Source: Gammaproteobacteria bacterium 45_16_T64 (lineage in GTDB: Bacteria; Pseudomonadota; Gammaproteobacteria; Pseudomonadales; Ketobacteraceae). From it: 64,000 nucleotides of DNA. Positions 45,822 to 55,229 of the stretch are shown here, piece after piece. The position numbers were made by a program, and so were the translations under genes. Below the pieces are notes generated by a model. That model ran no database searches and had not been told where the DNA came from. It worked only from the letters and a program-made list of their open reading frames with translations. Each line of letters opens with the position of its first letter. Positions within the stretch are counted from its first letter, which is position 1. The stretch is from contig MABD01000018.1 in NCBI GenBank assembly GCA_002162955.1, positions 248,001 to 312,000 of the forward strand, given 5' to 3'.

Positions 45822-45997
45822 TTCAAACGGTATACTCAGTCTCGCCCTCTGCACACGACGCCTTATAAAATATTTCATATAAGCTTAGAAGAAGTCGTTC
45901 TATTATTAGGAGGTCATAGTCAATAAATTTACGGGCTTTTCACCTATACTTAGTCAATGTTCCACCGTTGCGACTGACTCAGACTGGCAATCATTAT

Positions 45998-48115
45998 ATG
46001 AGAAAAGTATTAGTTGTAGACGACCATCAAGCAAACCGTATCGCTCTTACTTCCATACTACGGGATTTGGAGGTATCGCTATTTTATGCCGCTTCAGGCA
46101 GCGAAGCACTAAAACTCGTTTTACATCATAACTTTGCCGTCATTCTTATGGATGTCAATATGCCGCTGATGGACGGTATTGAAACAACGGAGATCATTCA
46201 TAGCGATGAGGCCTATAAGAATTTGCCCATCGTCATGGTCACCGCTGCAGATAACTCCAGTGACGCGCTAAGAAAAGCCTATGAAGCTGGCGCAATTGAT
46301 TTTGTCTACAAACCGATTGAACCTGAAGTTCTATTAAGTAAGGTCAGCCAATTCGTGGAACTAGAAACTGCACGAATCAACGCAGAGGCCAATCGAGAGC
46401 ATCTTAAAGTCATTCTCGATTCTGCCGGTGAAGGGGTTCTCGGCTTAACATTAGCTGGAGATATCACCTTCGCCAATCCTAAGGCAGAGGCCATTCTTGG
46501 GCTTGCTCCTGACTCGCTGTGTGGCACTAATATTCGAGCGTTTATTTATTCGAGCGAGCTTGAGGAGCAAATCAGAAAAGAAAGTCGTATCTTCTCCACG
46601 CTTAAAGAAAGAAATAATCTTCAGTGTGATACAGAATGTTGGTTTAAAAGTGATGGGACGACTATTTCTGTTGAATATACCTGTGAATCTACAGTCACCG
46701 TCGAGGGAAGTTCGACCGCAGGCGTGCTTATTTTTCAAGACATTACTTTACGAAAACTAAGGGAAACAAGAGAGAAATACTTAGCCAATTTTGATAGCCT
46801 CACTGGCCTAGCGAATAGAACAAGTTTCTACGAACACCTGAACAAATCAGTGTCACGAGCCAAACGCTCCAAAGAACTACTCAGCGTCATTATCTTTGAT
46901 GTTGATCATTTCAAGTGCATCAATGATACCTATGGGCACCATGCAGGAGATACACTTTTACGCGAAATTGGCCAACGAGTATCCCTCACACTTAGAGAAG
47001 GTGACGTCGTCGCCCGTCTCGGTGGCGATGAATTCGGAATCATTCTTTATGATATATCCGAAGCGATGGCCGCCAACGCGGTGGCTCATAAGGTAATCGA
47101 ATCATTTTCACAGTCATTTTCGCTAAACGATATAGAAGTTGACGTGAGTCTCAGCGTGGGTGTGGCTATTTTTGATAATCACTCAATGACATCGGAGGAA
47201 TTAGTCAGGCTTGCAGACACGGCGATGTATCAAGTTAAACACGAGGGTAGGAATGGGTACCGGTTATTTGAATCTGAAATGATGAAAGCCAGCATTGAGA
47301 AGCGAGAGTTGCATATGCTTCTACAGCGAGCGATAGCCAATCAAGAACTGTACTTAGTTTATCAACCCAAGATTGCTATAGATACAAAGAAAATGATCGG
47401 CGGCGAAGCACTACTACGCTGGAAACGAAAAGATGGACAAAATATTAGTCCCGCTAAATTCATCCCTATAGCAGAAGAAAGCGGACAAATAATAGCGTTG
47501 GGCGATTGGGTATTAAATGAAGCCTGCAAACAAGTCAGTGCCTGGGGGAAAAATGCACTTCCTATATCAATCAATGTATCGGTTAAACAGTTATTAACAC
47601 GTGGATTTAGCCAAAACTTAGAAGCATCGCTGGTTAAGTACCGATTAGACAGAAACTTGATTGAGATAGAGGTTACCGAGACCGGAAGTATCGAAGATCA
47701 GCAGAAAGTGTCAGAGGAACTACAGAAAATACATGATATGGGTATTAGAATATCCATAGATGACTTTGGTACAGGGCACGCATCTCTCGACTACTTACGA
47801 AAGCTACCTTTTGACGTACTTAAAATCGATCGTAGTTTTGTTAAAGATATTGGCCTTGATGAGCATGATGAAGAAATTATTCGGGTTATCATGGCAGTTG
47901 CAAACACCATGGGGCTTGATGTTATCGCTGAAGGTGCTGAAACATTAGAGCAGCTTCAATTCCTCTCAAAAATTGATTGTCACCATATACAGGGTTATTA
48001 TTTTAGCGCACCTCTTTCAGTGCAAGAATATACACTGATGCTAAAAGATAGTAGCAATATTCTCGCGCCAAAATTCTCTTCGCTTACTTCTTACCTCAAA
48101 ACCAATGTAGCCTAG
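45998..48115 (+). CDS. Response regulator with PAS, GGDEF and EAL domains
   Basis: About 705 residues from ATG 45998 (TTG 45968 in frame upstream). Receiver domain (KVLVVDDHQANR, Asp in VILMDVNMPLMDG), PAS (ILDSAGEGVLGLTLAGDITF), diguanylate cyclase with intact active site ARLGGDEFGI, and phosphodiesterase with GGEALLRW (EAL), SIDDFGTGHASLDYL and KIDRSFVKDI. Both c-di-GMP synthesis and breakdown may therefore be possible, phosphorylation-controlled. Follows the 7TMR-DISM hybrid kinase after about 175 bp; a c-di-GMP output for that receptor is inferred. Confidence 0.92.
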   Translation: MRKVLVVDDHQANRIALTSILRDLEVSLFYAASGSEALKLVLHHNFAVILMDVNMPLMDGIETTEIIHSDEAYKNLPIVMVTAADNSSDALRKAYEAGAIDFVYKPIEPEVLLSKVSQFVELETARINAEANREHLKVILDSAGEGVLGLTLAGDITFANPKAEAILGLAPDSLCGTNIRAFIYSSELEEQIRKESRIFSTLKERNNLQCDTECWFKSDGTTISVEYTCESTVTVEGSSTAGVLIFQDITLRKLRETREKYLANFDSLTGLANRTSFYEHLNKSVSRAKRSKELLSVIIFDVDHFKCINDTYGHHAGDTLLREIGQRVSLTLREGDVVARLGGDEFGIILYDISEAMAANAVAHKVIESFSQSFSLNDIEVDVSLSVGVAIFDNHSMTSEELVRLADTAMYQVKHEGRNGYRLFESEMMKASIEKRELHMLLQRAIANQELYLVYQPKIAIDTKKMIGGEALLRWKRKDGQNISPAKFIPIAEESGQIIALGDWVLNEACKQVSAWGKNALPISINVSVKQLLTRGFSQNLEASLVKYRLDRNLIEIEVTETGSIEDQQKVSEELQKIHDMGIRISIDDFGTGHASLDYLRKLPFDVLKIDRSFVKDIGLDEHDEEIIRVIMAVANTMGLDVIAEGAETLEQLQFLSKIDCHHIQGYYFSAPLSVQEYTLMLKDSSNILAPKFSSLTSYLKTNVA

Positions 48116-48172
48116 CGGCAAGAGCCACACACATAAATCCGTGCGCAGCCCTTGCCCAACCGTTGTCCAAGC

Positions 48173-48934
48173 CTACCCTTTCCAGGTGTTTTCGTTATGG
48201 GATTCACCTTTAAAAGGAATGATCCACATCTGATAAAGCGACGTCAACATCATAAAGCCAGACGCCACGGAATAACCGAAACCACCAATGATAGTGAGCA
48301 CCGCAAAATTCGGATACCACTTGACTAACCACCAAGAGAACACATCAAGAATAAGGAAAATAAAGGGAATAAAAATAATCGTCGCTTTTACCCAAGGTTT
48401 GATCCCTACTGACAAACTAAAAATCAGCCCAATAAAGAAGAAAATAAACGCTATACCAAACAAGTGGATATGAGAAACTCGCGTAAGCGAATCTACCGAC
48501 GCCCCCTTATCAACCTCTGCTACATGCTTGACCGCAGCTAACTTATTAAAATCGGGCAATCCAGGTATGTTGCCATGACACTGGGTACAATTTTGTTTAA
48601 ATAAACCTTTTACTTTAGGCTCCCAGTCTTGTTCCGGTGCTCCGTCCTGCACCCATTGAATTATTTGAGTACGCACCTCAACTGGCGCTTTGTCTTTCAT
48701 CGAGCCATTGAGTTTAGCTTCAAGCCGACTATTACCTCTATCGCCATAATAGCTATAAACAATATCGTCAATGGAAACCCCCAATTTTCCATCGGCCATA
48801 CCATGAGTCAATAGGATTTGCACACCAGCCATCATCAGGCCAAGGCCCGTCACAAGTAGATAACCGGTAAATAATGTGCGTAAGGGTAAAGATAAGCTTG
48901 GTAGATTTAACCAACCGTCGGTGCTGTTTTTCAT
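48173..48934 (-). CDS. Membrane-anchored monoheme cytochrome c
   Basis: About 253 residues from ATG 48934, chosen because GGGAG lies 8 bp before it; a TTG at 49027 would add 31 hydrophobic residues. One N-terminal membrane segment (TLFTGYLLVTGLGLMMAGVQILL), a periplasmic part with the heme motif CTQCHG (LFKQNCTQCHGNIPGLPDF), then four membrane segments with His in VSHIHLFGIAFIFFFIGLIF that could hold a second redox group. Layout resembles the membrane part of PuuD-like proteins. It is divergent from the 669-residue exported protein, with about 310 bp between starts, so the two may work in one electron-transfer pathway. Confidence 0.7.
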   Translation of the reverse strand: MKNSTDGWLNLPSLSLPLRTLFTGYLLVTGLGLMMAGVQILLTHGMADGKLGVSIDDIVYSYYGDRGNSRLEAKLNGSMKDKAPVEVRTQIIQWVQDGAPEQDWEPKVKGLFKQNCTQCHGNIPGLPDFNKLAAVKHVAEVDKGASVDSLTRVSHIHLFGIAFIFFFIGLIFSLSVGIKPWVKATIIFIPFIFLILDVFSWWLVKWYPNFAVLTIIGGFGYSVASGFMMLTSLYQMWIIPFKGESHNENTWKG

Positions 48935-49243
48935 TGAAATTACTCCCTCTCTCTGCTTCCAATACAACAAGAAAGCAAGCCATGGCAGTCCGATCGCCAA
49001 TAAGGAAAAAATTATAAAACCGATCAAACATCCCTTGACTAACCGAGCCCTAGAATACCCGATCGTAGCTCAAATGAAAACAAAGTTGACCTGTATAAGG
49101 CAAGAGCTCCCGCTACTTACGAGAAGTAAAAAGGGCTAACGCCTCATACTTACACAAGCGCAATTGATAATTACTCTCAATTTCATTAAGATTCCGCTCA
49201 ACGATAACAAGTTTACATTTTTGCCTTTATTTATGGAGTAAGT

Positions 49244-51253
49244 ATGCGCCCTTTTCTTTTATCTGCGTTAAGTCTAGCTATGGCAGCCACAGGGATCGCC
49301 AACGCCCAGACCACTGTCAACGTCGTTGATCCTTCTCATAGCCCCGCGAGCAACTTCTTAGCTTACACAGAGTTTGAGCTATCGGGTGAACCACTTGCAG
49401 AAGCATTGGGCTTAGACCTTGATACCCTTGACCCAAATGCGGTCAATAAACCAACAGCTTTTGATTATGCTGCGGGGATAGAGGCATACGAATATTCAGA
49501 AGAGGCAATGTATGCTCTAAACTACCAGTCACAAATGGGACCTCACCTTGTTAACGGTCCTAGCAATGCAAGCCGTGGTGGAAACTTTGAATCACTGAAG
49601 AAGCGCATTAGTGGCTTTGTTGCAGCGGTCGGTTTTGATGAAGCAGAAGTGCCGAGCAATATTTACCCAATATCTATCCCTTATTCATCCGGCACACCAA
49701 AACTAGATATCGCGCCCAACATCGCCAACAAGAAAGGTGAAAGCATCGACGTTATTGATGCACAAGGAAAAAGTAGCACACAAAATACGCTATCTCCCGC
49801 CTACCTTGGCGATTACTCTCTCGTTGCTTGGGACAAGAGCTCGTTCGATAAATCCATTAACCCTGCGGCTATCGGAGGCATACTACTTAAAGAAGTTATG
49901 TGGTCTCAGGATTTTCTCGGTGGCATGCATGAAACAAAAACCGACGAAGAAGTAGAAGCAGAATCGTCAACTCAGGACAGTGGCCCTTTTAGTTTAGGTG
50001 TATCTGCTGCTGATGGCTTCCAAGGTATGTTGCTGACGGAAATTTCGTTAGATAAGCTTCGATTACTACAAGACAAACTAGCATACGACGGTAAATCCCT
50101 CGGCGCCAAGCTTACTCCTCAATACGACCCTAAGAAGCAGCCCATTTGGTTCCCGCATAGCATATCAGTAAAAGAAAGCAGTGCGAATGGGGTGAATGCA
50201 CTAGGTAAGCTAACAGTCAACGATAGTAGTTCAACACTACGTGATACGTGGATGTTGCTATGGCCAACCAGTGAATATTTCTCCTATACAGACCAACGCA
50301 TCAGCAATACCGCACAGAACCCCGCATTCCTAGCAGTATTTGATAACGCACCTTTTGCCGCATCACCAAAAGCCAACACGGATTCTGACGCTGCAAATGA
50401 TATTGTCGGAAGCGACGGTTTCTCTCTGGCATCTAATCTTTCAAGTGCATTATTTAAGAATATTGATACGCTTCACTTTAATGCCCACGAAGGTACATTC
50501 GTAGACAGCGTAAAGGACGGCAAACAATCAACATCGGTTACTACCTTTGACGCTGCTTATTCTATCGTTGCGTTATCTATCTATCAGCGTGCCCAAGATG
50601 CATTGCCGGTTGGATACGCGTCAGCTGAAGGCGGCGACGTAAACCTTAAAACTGCACAAGGCAAGCGTGCGTTAGCACTTATTACGAAGCAAGCAGATTT
50701 CCTAAGCACCAAGGCGCTCACCGAAAACGGGCTTGTTGCCGATAACGTTAGCCTTGGTAAAAAAGCAAGTGGAAGCACGTCTCTATCCACTCAGTTTGCA
50801 ACCATTAGAGGATTAATTGCTGCTGGCCTTGCCACCGGCAACGACGGTTATCTAGCCGCAGCTAAAGCCTTATTTATCTCTGTCGAAAAGTATCAATTCG
50901 ACAATAGCATAGGCACTTGGGCTGACCAGCCAGGAAAGGCAACGATTCACACGCCTTACACAGCAGCCGCTATTTCCGGTGGACTACGAGAAGTTATCCT
51001 TCACTTGGCAAACAAAGACAGTGAAAACACTCCTGAACTGTCTTTAAAGCATCTAACCTCTCGATACGTTTCTTGGTTCAAGACAGTGATCAATGGCGGC
51101 GCACAGCTAGCCGAATGGAACGTAGATACTGGAGAGAATAAGCTTGAAAAAAACAACACAACCGATTCGGATAAGGATGGTGTAATGTCGGTTATTGGTG
51201 CAGGGTATGCGGCAACAATGGCAAATCAAGTAAGCGTTAGCCGAGGTAAGTAA
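49244..51253 (+). CDS. Large exported protein of unknown function
   Basis: 669 residues with a clear signal peptide (LLSALSLAMAATGIANA, cleaved before QTTVN). ATG 49244 is preceded by TGGAGTAAGT. The C-terminal half is helical with recurrent segments (FDAAYSIVALSIYQRAQDA, GKRALALITKQADFLS, TQFATIRGLIAAGLATGND, GYLAAAKALFISVEKY) resembling an alpha/alpha-toroid repeat. The tail KNNTTDSDKDGVMSV is a calcium-binding-like DxDxDG loop. No catalytic motif or heme site seen, no family named. Divergent from a membrane cytochrome c gene. Highly expressed-looking layout: own promoter region and a strong terminator. Confidence 0.75.
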   Translation: MRPFLLSALSLAMAATGIANAQTTVNVVDPSHSPASNFLAYTEFELSGEPLAEALGLDLDTLDPNAVNKPTAFDYAAGIEAYEYSEEAMYALNYQSQMGPHLVNGPSNASRGGNFESLKKRISGFVAAVGFDEAEVPSNIYPISIPYSSGTPKLDIAPNIANKKGESIDVIDAQGKSSTQNTLSPAYLGDYSLVAWDKSSFDKSINPAAIGGILLKEVMWSQDFLGGMHETKTDEEVEAESSTQDSGPFSLGVSAADGFQGMLLTEISLDKLRLLQDKLAYDGKSLGAKLTPQYDPKKQPIWFPHSISVKESSANGVNALGKLTVNDSSSTLRDTWMLLWPTSEYFSYTDQRISNTAQNPAFLAVFDNAPFAASPKANTDSDAANDIVGSDGFSLASNLSSALFKNIDTLHFNAHEGTFVDSVKDGKQSTSVTTFDAAYSIVALSIYQRAQDALPVGYASAEGGDVNLKTAQGKRALALITKQADFLSTKALTENGLVADNVSLGKKASGSTSLSTQFATIRGLIAAGLATGNDGYLAAAKALFISVEKYQFDNSIGTWADQPGKATIHTPYTAAAISGGLREVILHLANKDSENTPELSLKHLTSRYVSWFKTVINGGAQLAEWNVDTGENKLEKNNTTDSDKDGVMSVIGAGYAATMANQVSVSRGK

Positions 51254-51269
51254 CCCGACTAAAACTTAA

Positions 51270-51310
51270 AAACCTAAGGTGACCAAGTACACGGTCACCT
51301 TAGGTTTTTA
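51270..51310. terminator. Bidirectional terminator between convergent genes
   Basis: AAACCTAAGGTGACC (51270-51284) and GGTCACCTTAGGTTT (51293-51307) form a perfect 15-bp stem around an 8-nt loop, with T-runs on both strands. The right arm overlaps the stop codon and last codons of the minus-strand gene. Confidence 0.93.
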
Positions 51311-53135
51311 GCAACCGCCATTGCACGCCAAACTGATGGATCATTTCACGCAAGGGCGATTCTAGTATTTCATCTACATGCCAAATATTCTTTTGGCGAT
51401 CCTCCTCAAAAAAACATGCGATTGCGAGTGTCACAAAATCCAACGATTGCTCAGGGAAATGACATGTCCTATCACTCACGTCTACACTCTCCTCTGCCCC
51501 CTCCTCGCTAACATTTTCAGTCCTGCCAACATCCTCACCAAAGCGTTTATAGTGATGTAATGAACAGAAGATCGAACACAAGTTGATTTGCATCATCTCA
51601 TATAGACTTAGCACGTCATGCGTATTATCACTGTGTAAAGCAGACGTTTCGCTATTCTCCGTCGACAGCAGTTGACGGTAGTGCACAGCTATATGTTGAA
51701 CAATTGCTTCCAATACCCGATGAGATTCACTATCCGAATATCCACACTGCAATAACTCATTCACTAGCGACATATACTGTACGGTTCCCTTCGCTAACGA
51801 CAGATAAGGGCTTGCAAGACTATCAATATGCTTTGCCGCATCACTAAAGGTTAGATCCAGGCGCACGATATGACTTGCCAATACCGATGACGAGGGAAAT
51901 TCAAGCCCATTACTTTCTGCAATTGGTGCAAATTTATATTCAGCCATATCTGCCGTCAGCTCGGCAACACAGGCATTTAACGCGACAGTTACACGACCAC
52001 GAATATCCCGCCGAATCCACTGATCCATTGCGGTATAATCAATCGCTAGGCCATCATTTGAATCACGGCTTATCGCCGCCCCAAGGCAGTCATTGGGGGC
52101 TTCGCTATAAATAGAGGGTTTCAAGATCGACAACGGCTGACGAAACTTTCCCATTTTGATATATAGCCACTCAAAATCACACAAGGTTTCTTGCCACGCA
52201 TGCCCCCATGCATCATGAATAAGAAACTTCTCAATTTCTTGTGACGCCATCAGTAACAACATAGAGCCCAATGTCTCAATCACAATATGCTGGGATACAT
52301 TGCGATACATCTCACCTTGCTGTTGTATATAAACGGTGAGTTCCTCTATTAGCGTTACATCTAGGGCCTTTCTATTAAATACGCCAACCGATGGAAAATA
52401 CACTCGCTCCGTTGCACTTTCTAATGCTAACCCCTGCAGGAAACGACTAAAGTTCTCATTATGCTGGGGCAGCCATCGATACTTTGCTGCATCGATGAGT
52501 CCATCGTTATCATAAGGTACACAGAAAAAGAGCTGAGCATCCGTGATTATCACATCCACCAAATTCGGCGGTATATCAATATCACCGTACATTTGCTGAA
52601 ACAGCCCCAAATGATCGGACGTTGATTGCAGGCGCTCACTAAGGTAACCAGCGATAAGCCGTTTGATTTGGCAATTGCTTGTTTGTGCAGCGACCTCTCC
52701 CCGTACATCACGAATCATTCGCTCAGGAATACCCATGCCTTCTAAGACTTGATCAACCAGCGGCCATTCGCATTCCTCTAAGACCAGGTCGACAGCATAC
52801 AGTTTATGGGTTTCACATCCGAGAGAGTCATAATGCGACCTCCCAGAGGAATAAGGTAGTTGTAGCCAGAGGTATATGGACTTAACAAAGCTACGAACAA
52901 AATATTCAGAGTTACTCTGTAGATAGTCAGGAAGCGCTCCCAACAGCAATGCCTTGTTCGCAAGAATATGCTTGGCATAGGACTCAGCTTCCAGGGCTAG
53001 CGCCGATACATCGCCGCCCGCTTTGCCTTGCCGATAAAGCTGACTAATCTTATCAGCAGCGGCCAATACCTGCTGGTATTGGCCGCGCTTAATGGGTTCA
53101 AAAAGGGATAAATCTGTTAGATCAGTACTGGACAC
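51300..53135 (-). CDS. Hypothetical protein, last gene of the TelA cluster
   Basis: 611 residues from GTG 53135 (GGGGTAAGCTT upstream). No signal peptide or membrane segment; mainly helical (KRGQYQQVLAAADKISQLYRQG; YAKHILANKALLLGALPDYL). About a dozen cysteines are scattered without a clear motif. I recognise no domain. It follows telA by 18 bp on the same strand, so it belongs to the six-gene cluster 51300-59358 and is presumably a cytoplasmic effector or scaffold for it. Confidence 0.7.
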   Translation of the reverse strand: MSSTDLTDLSLFEPIKRGQYQQVLAAADKISQLYRQGKAGGDVSALALEAESYAKHILANKALLLGALPDYLQSNSEYFVRSFVKSIYLWLQLPYSSGRSHYDSLGCETHKLYAVDLVLEECEWPLVDQVLEGMGIPERMIRDVRGEVAAQTSNCQIKRLIAGYLSERLQSTSDHLGLFQQMYGDIDIPPNLVDVIITDAQLFFCVPYDNDGLIDAAKYRWLPQHNENFSRFLQGLALESATERVYFPSVGVFNRKALDVTLIEELTVYIQQQGEMYRNVSQHIVIETLGSMLLLMASQEIEKFLIHDAWGHAWQETLCDFEWLYIKMGKFRQPLSILKPSIYSEAPNDCLGAAISRDSNDGLAIDYTAMDQWIRRDIRGRVTVALNACVAELTADMAEYKFAPIAESNGLEFPSSSVLASHIVRLDLTFSDAAKHIDSLASPYLSLAKGTVQYMSLVNELLQCGYSDSESHRVLEAIVQHIAVHYRQLLSTENSETSALHSDNTHDVLSLYEMMQINLCSIFCSLHHYKRFGEDVGRTENVSEEGAEESVDVSDRTCHFPEQSLDFVTLAIACFFEEDRQKNIWHVDEILESPLREMIHQFGVQWRLLKT

Positions 53136-53153
53136 AAGCTTACCCCATTGCGC

Positions 53154-54317
53154 TTATAATATTTCGATTTCTAAGGAAGAAGCCACTTCTTTGGCTTTTT
53201 CGATATCTTGAACCTTCTTCTCGGCGGCTTCCGTCAAGCTATCAAGTTCAATGATGTTTTGTGCCATTGTTGGCAATGCTTGTTGACGGAACTCGGAGAT
53301 ATCATCCATGGCTGAATTGATATCTGCAAAGGCTTGTTTGAGTACGTCCATATCCAACATCGTCTCACTGGCCTGCTTATGAATATCAGCACCTTGAGTC
53401 TTAAGTTTTTCAGCCGTGCTGGCAATAAGACTATTGGTGGTTTCATTTACCGCGTTGATTTTTTCAAGCACTATTTTTTGATTTGCTAATGCCAACGATA
53501 ATGTTACAGCCACCTGTAAAGCCTGTACAGTAACGGATGCAGCTCGATTCACACCTCGAATCAATTCCTTATTATTCCGGATGACAATCTCAACCGTCAA
53601 AATACCCTGTTGATTCACTGCAAGCAATTGCTGTAAATCTTGAATGCGCTGACGTAATGGAAATAATAATTCATCAGCAACAAATTTGTATAACGGATCA
53701 TCTTTAGTTAATTCCGTTTCAAGCTTCTCGCTCAAACTCTTATCAATCAACTGCCCTAATTTGATACCTTCTTGCAGCTTAAGGGTCATCGATCGCATGT
53801 CATTCTGATCGTTCTGCAGCGTGATATTGTCACGCTTAAGTTGCTCACCACCATCCTCCAAAGAGCGTATAATAGCGTCGATTACTGTAGACGCACTTTC
53901 ATATTGGGTAAAATAGGCTTTTAATGGTGTACCGATAAAAGGCAAGAAGCCTAGAGTACGTGTAAGCCATCCCGCTTCGAAGTCAAATTTTCCAGGGTCT
54001 AGCTCTTCTACTTGTATCTTCAGGTCAACCAACGATTTTGCAACGGGGCCACCGTCTTCTCCCTTTTTCGACAACGTCGCGATTGGAGCCTTGAGCATCG
54101 CGCTTTGCTTACCCGCTTCCATCTGAAGCTTGCTACACATACCTTCAATAGAGGTTCGAATGGCACTTTGCGATTCAGGATCCTTCATGTTGACCGCAAG
54201 TAAATTCTTACTGATACTTTCAGCTTGCTTTAATAGTTCAGGGTCAACTTGCTTCTCTTCGCCACCGAGAAGAATTTCCTTTTTAACGCTCTCAACTTCA
54301 ATTGTTTGTAAGCTCAT
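53154..54317 (-). CDS. telA: Toxic-anion-resistance family protein TelA
   Basis: About 387 residues from ATG 54317, chosen for the AAGGAAAAG ribosome site (a longer start at 54359 would overlap the upstream stop). TelA/KlaA signature regions: LDPGKFDFEAGWLTRTLGFLPF, IGTPLKAYFTQYESASTVID, IIRSLEDGGEQLKRDNITLQ, LYKFVADELLFPLRQRIQDLQ and VSVTVQALQVAVTLSLALAN-like helices. A cytoplasmic, strongly helical protein. The family was named for tellurite resistance but usually accompanies stress or envelope genes; here it partners an XpaC-like protein, VWA and OmpA-fused proteins. Confidence 0.88.
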   Translation of the reverse strand: MSLQTIEVESVKKEILLGGEEKQVDPELLKQAESISKNLLAVNMKDPESQSAIRTSIEGMCSKLQMEAGKQSAMLKAPIATLSKKGEDGGPVAKSLVDLKIQVEELDPGKFDFEAGWLTRTLGFLPFIGTPLKAYFTQYESASTVIDAIIRSLEDGGEQLKRDNITLQNDQNDMRSMTLKLQEGIKLGQLIDKSLSEKLETELTKDDPLYKFVADELLFPLRQRIQDLQQLLAVNQQGILTVEIVIRNNKELIRGVNRAASVTVQALQVAVTLSLALANQKIVLEKINAVNETTNSLIASTAEKLKTQGADIHKQASETMLDMDVLKQAFADINSAMDDISEFRQQALPTMAQNIIELDSLTEAAEKKVQDIEKAKEVASSLEIEIL

Positions 54318-54359
54318 ATTACTTTTCCTTTTGTTACATTTCTCAATATTCGATTTCAT

Positions 54360-55166
54360 TTAGACAGAGTAGTCTTGCGCTCTACTCGCCATTTTCTCCA
54401 GTTCACGCATTGCGGTTTCCATATCCACTGTCGCGTGACCTTTGCTTGTTGTGATTTTCGATAACGCCATTGTCGTGCTGTCAATTTTTGTCATTGCACC
54501 TTCATTAAGGCCCAGCAAATCGTCGGTCTCTTCTATCTGCTGCTGAAAAAGTGACAGGCGCTCTTTTAGGGATGCTATCTCAACAGCAAATTTTTGATCT
54601 CTTTCATCCAGTTCCGACAACCTAGATTCCAAGAACTCTTCATCAATCGCTTTGACACTTTCAAGCCGATCTACGATGGACTGTAGATTGTCCAACGCCG
54701 AAAGATACACCTGCTCTGAGATGCAAAGGTAACGCTCATAGGTCAACTCACCCTGCTGCAATTTATTACCCAGTACTTTCTGGAGCAGTGCGAATTTTTC
54801 TTCTAAACGGCCAAGCTGCGACAATCCTCGCTCCGACTCAACCTCATTCAACCCCTGCTTCAGTCGTTCTAAGCGGCGCTCTCGCTCTCTCACTATTTCC
54901 GCATGAATCTTTCGAATATAGACATTCCTAAAAAAATCCTTACGAAAAAAATAGTTTGTCGCTAACGTACCCAAACCCACCGTCGCTCCGACACCAGCAA
55001 TCGCAAGCAAAGGAACACTCGCCCCCAGTATCCCGACGGCTAACCCGCCAAGAACACCAACTGCACTGGGATAAAGCACCAACGGATGCTGAATACTATC
55101 GCGCCGTACCGCTTGATGAATCGCGGATTCTGAATATGACGCTTGTCGTTTTTTTCCTGCATCCAT
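54360..55166 (-). CDS. XpaC-like membrane/coiled-coil protein
   Basis: 268 residues. Two hydrophobic segments close together (about 29-50, SAVGVLGGLAVGILGASVPL, and 51-70), then a basic RKDFFRNVYIRKIHAEIVRERERR and a long coiled coil (about 90-225). This arrangement and the position directly before telA match XpaC (the so-called 5-bromo-4-chloroindolyl phosphate hydrolysis family), which is usually paired with TelA. The identity is suggested by context and layout; no sequence search was possible. A cytoplasm-facing helical rod anchored in the inner membrane is expected. Confidence 0.6.
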   Translation of the reverse strand: MDAGKKRQASYSESAIHQAVRRDSIQHPLVLYPSAVGVLGGLAVGILGASVPLLAIAGVGATVGLGTLATNYFFRKDFFRNVYIRKIHAEIVRERERRLERLKQGLNEVESERGLSQLGRLEEKFALLQKVLGNKLQQGELTYERYLCISEQVYLSALDNLQSIVDRLESVKAIDEEFLESRLSELDERDQKFAVEIASLKERLSLFQQQIEETDDLLGLNEGAMTKIDSTTMALSKITTSKGHATVDMETAMRELEKMASRAQDYSV

Positions 55167-55229
55167 TAGGTAATAATCTTATGTGTCAGTAAATGAGTAA
55201 AACGAAAAAACCACCACTATAACCAGGCT

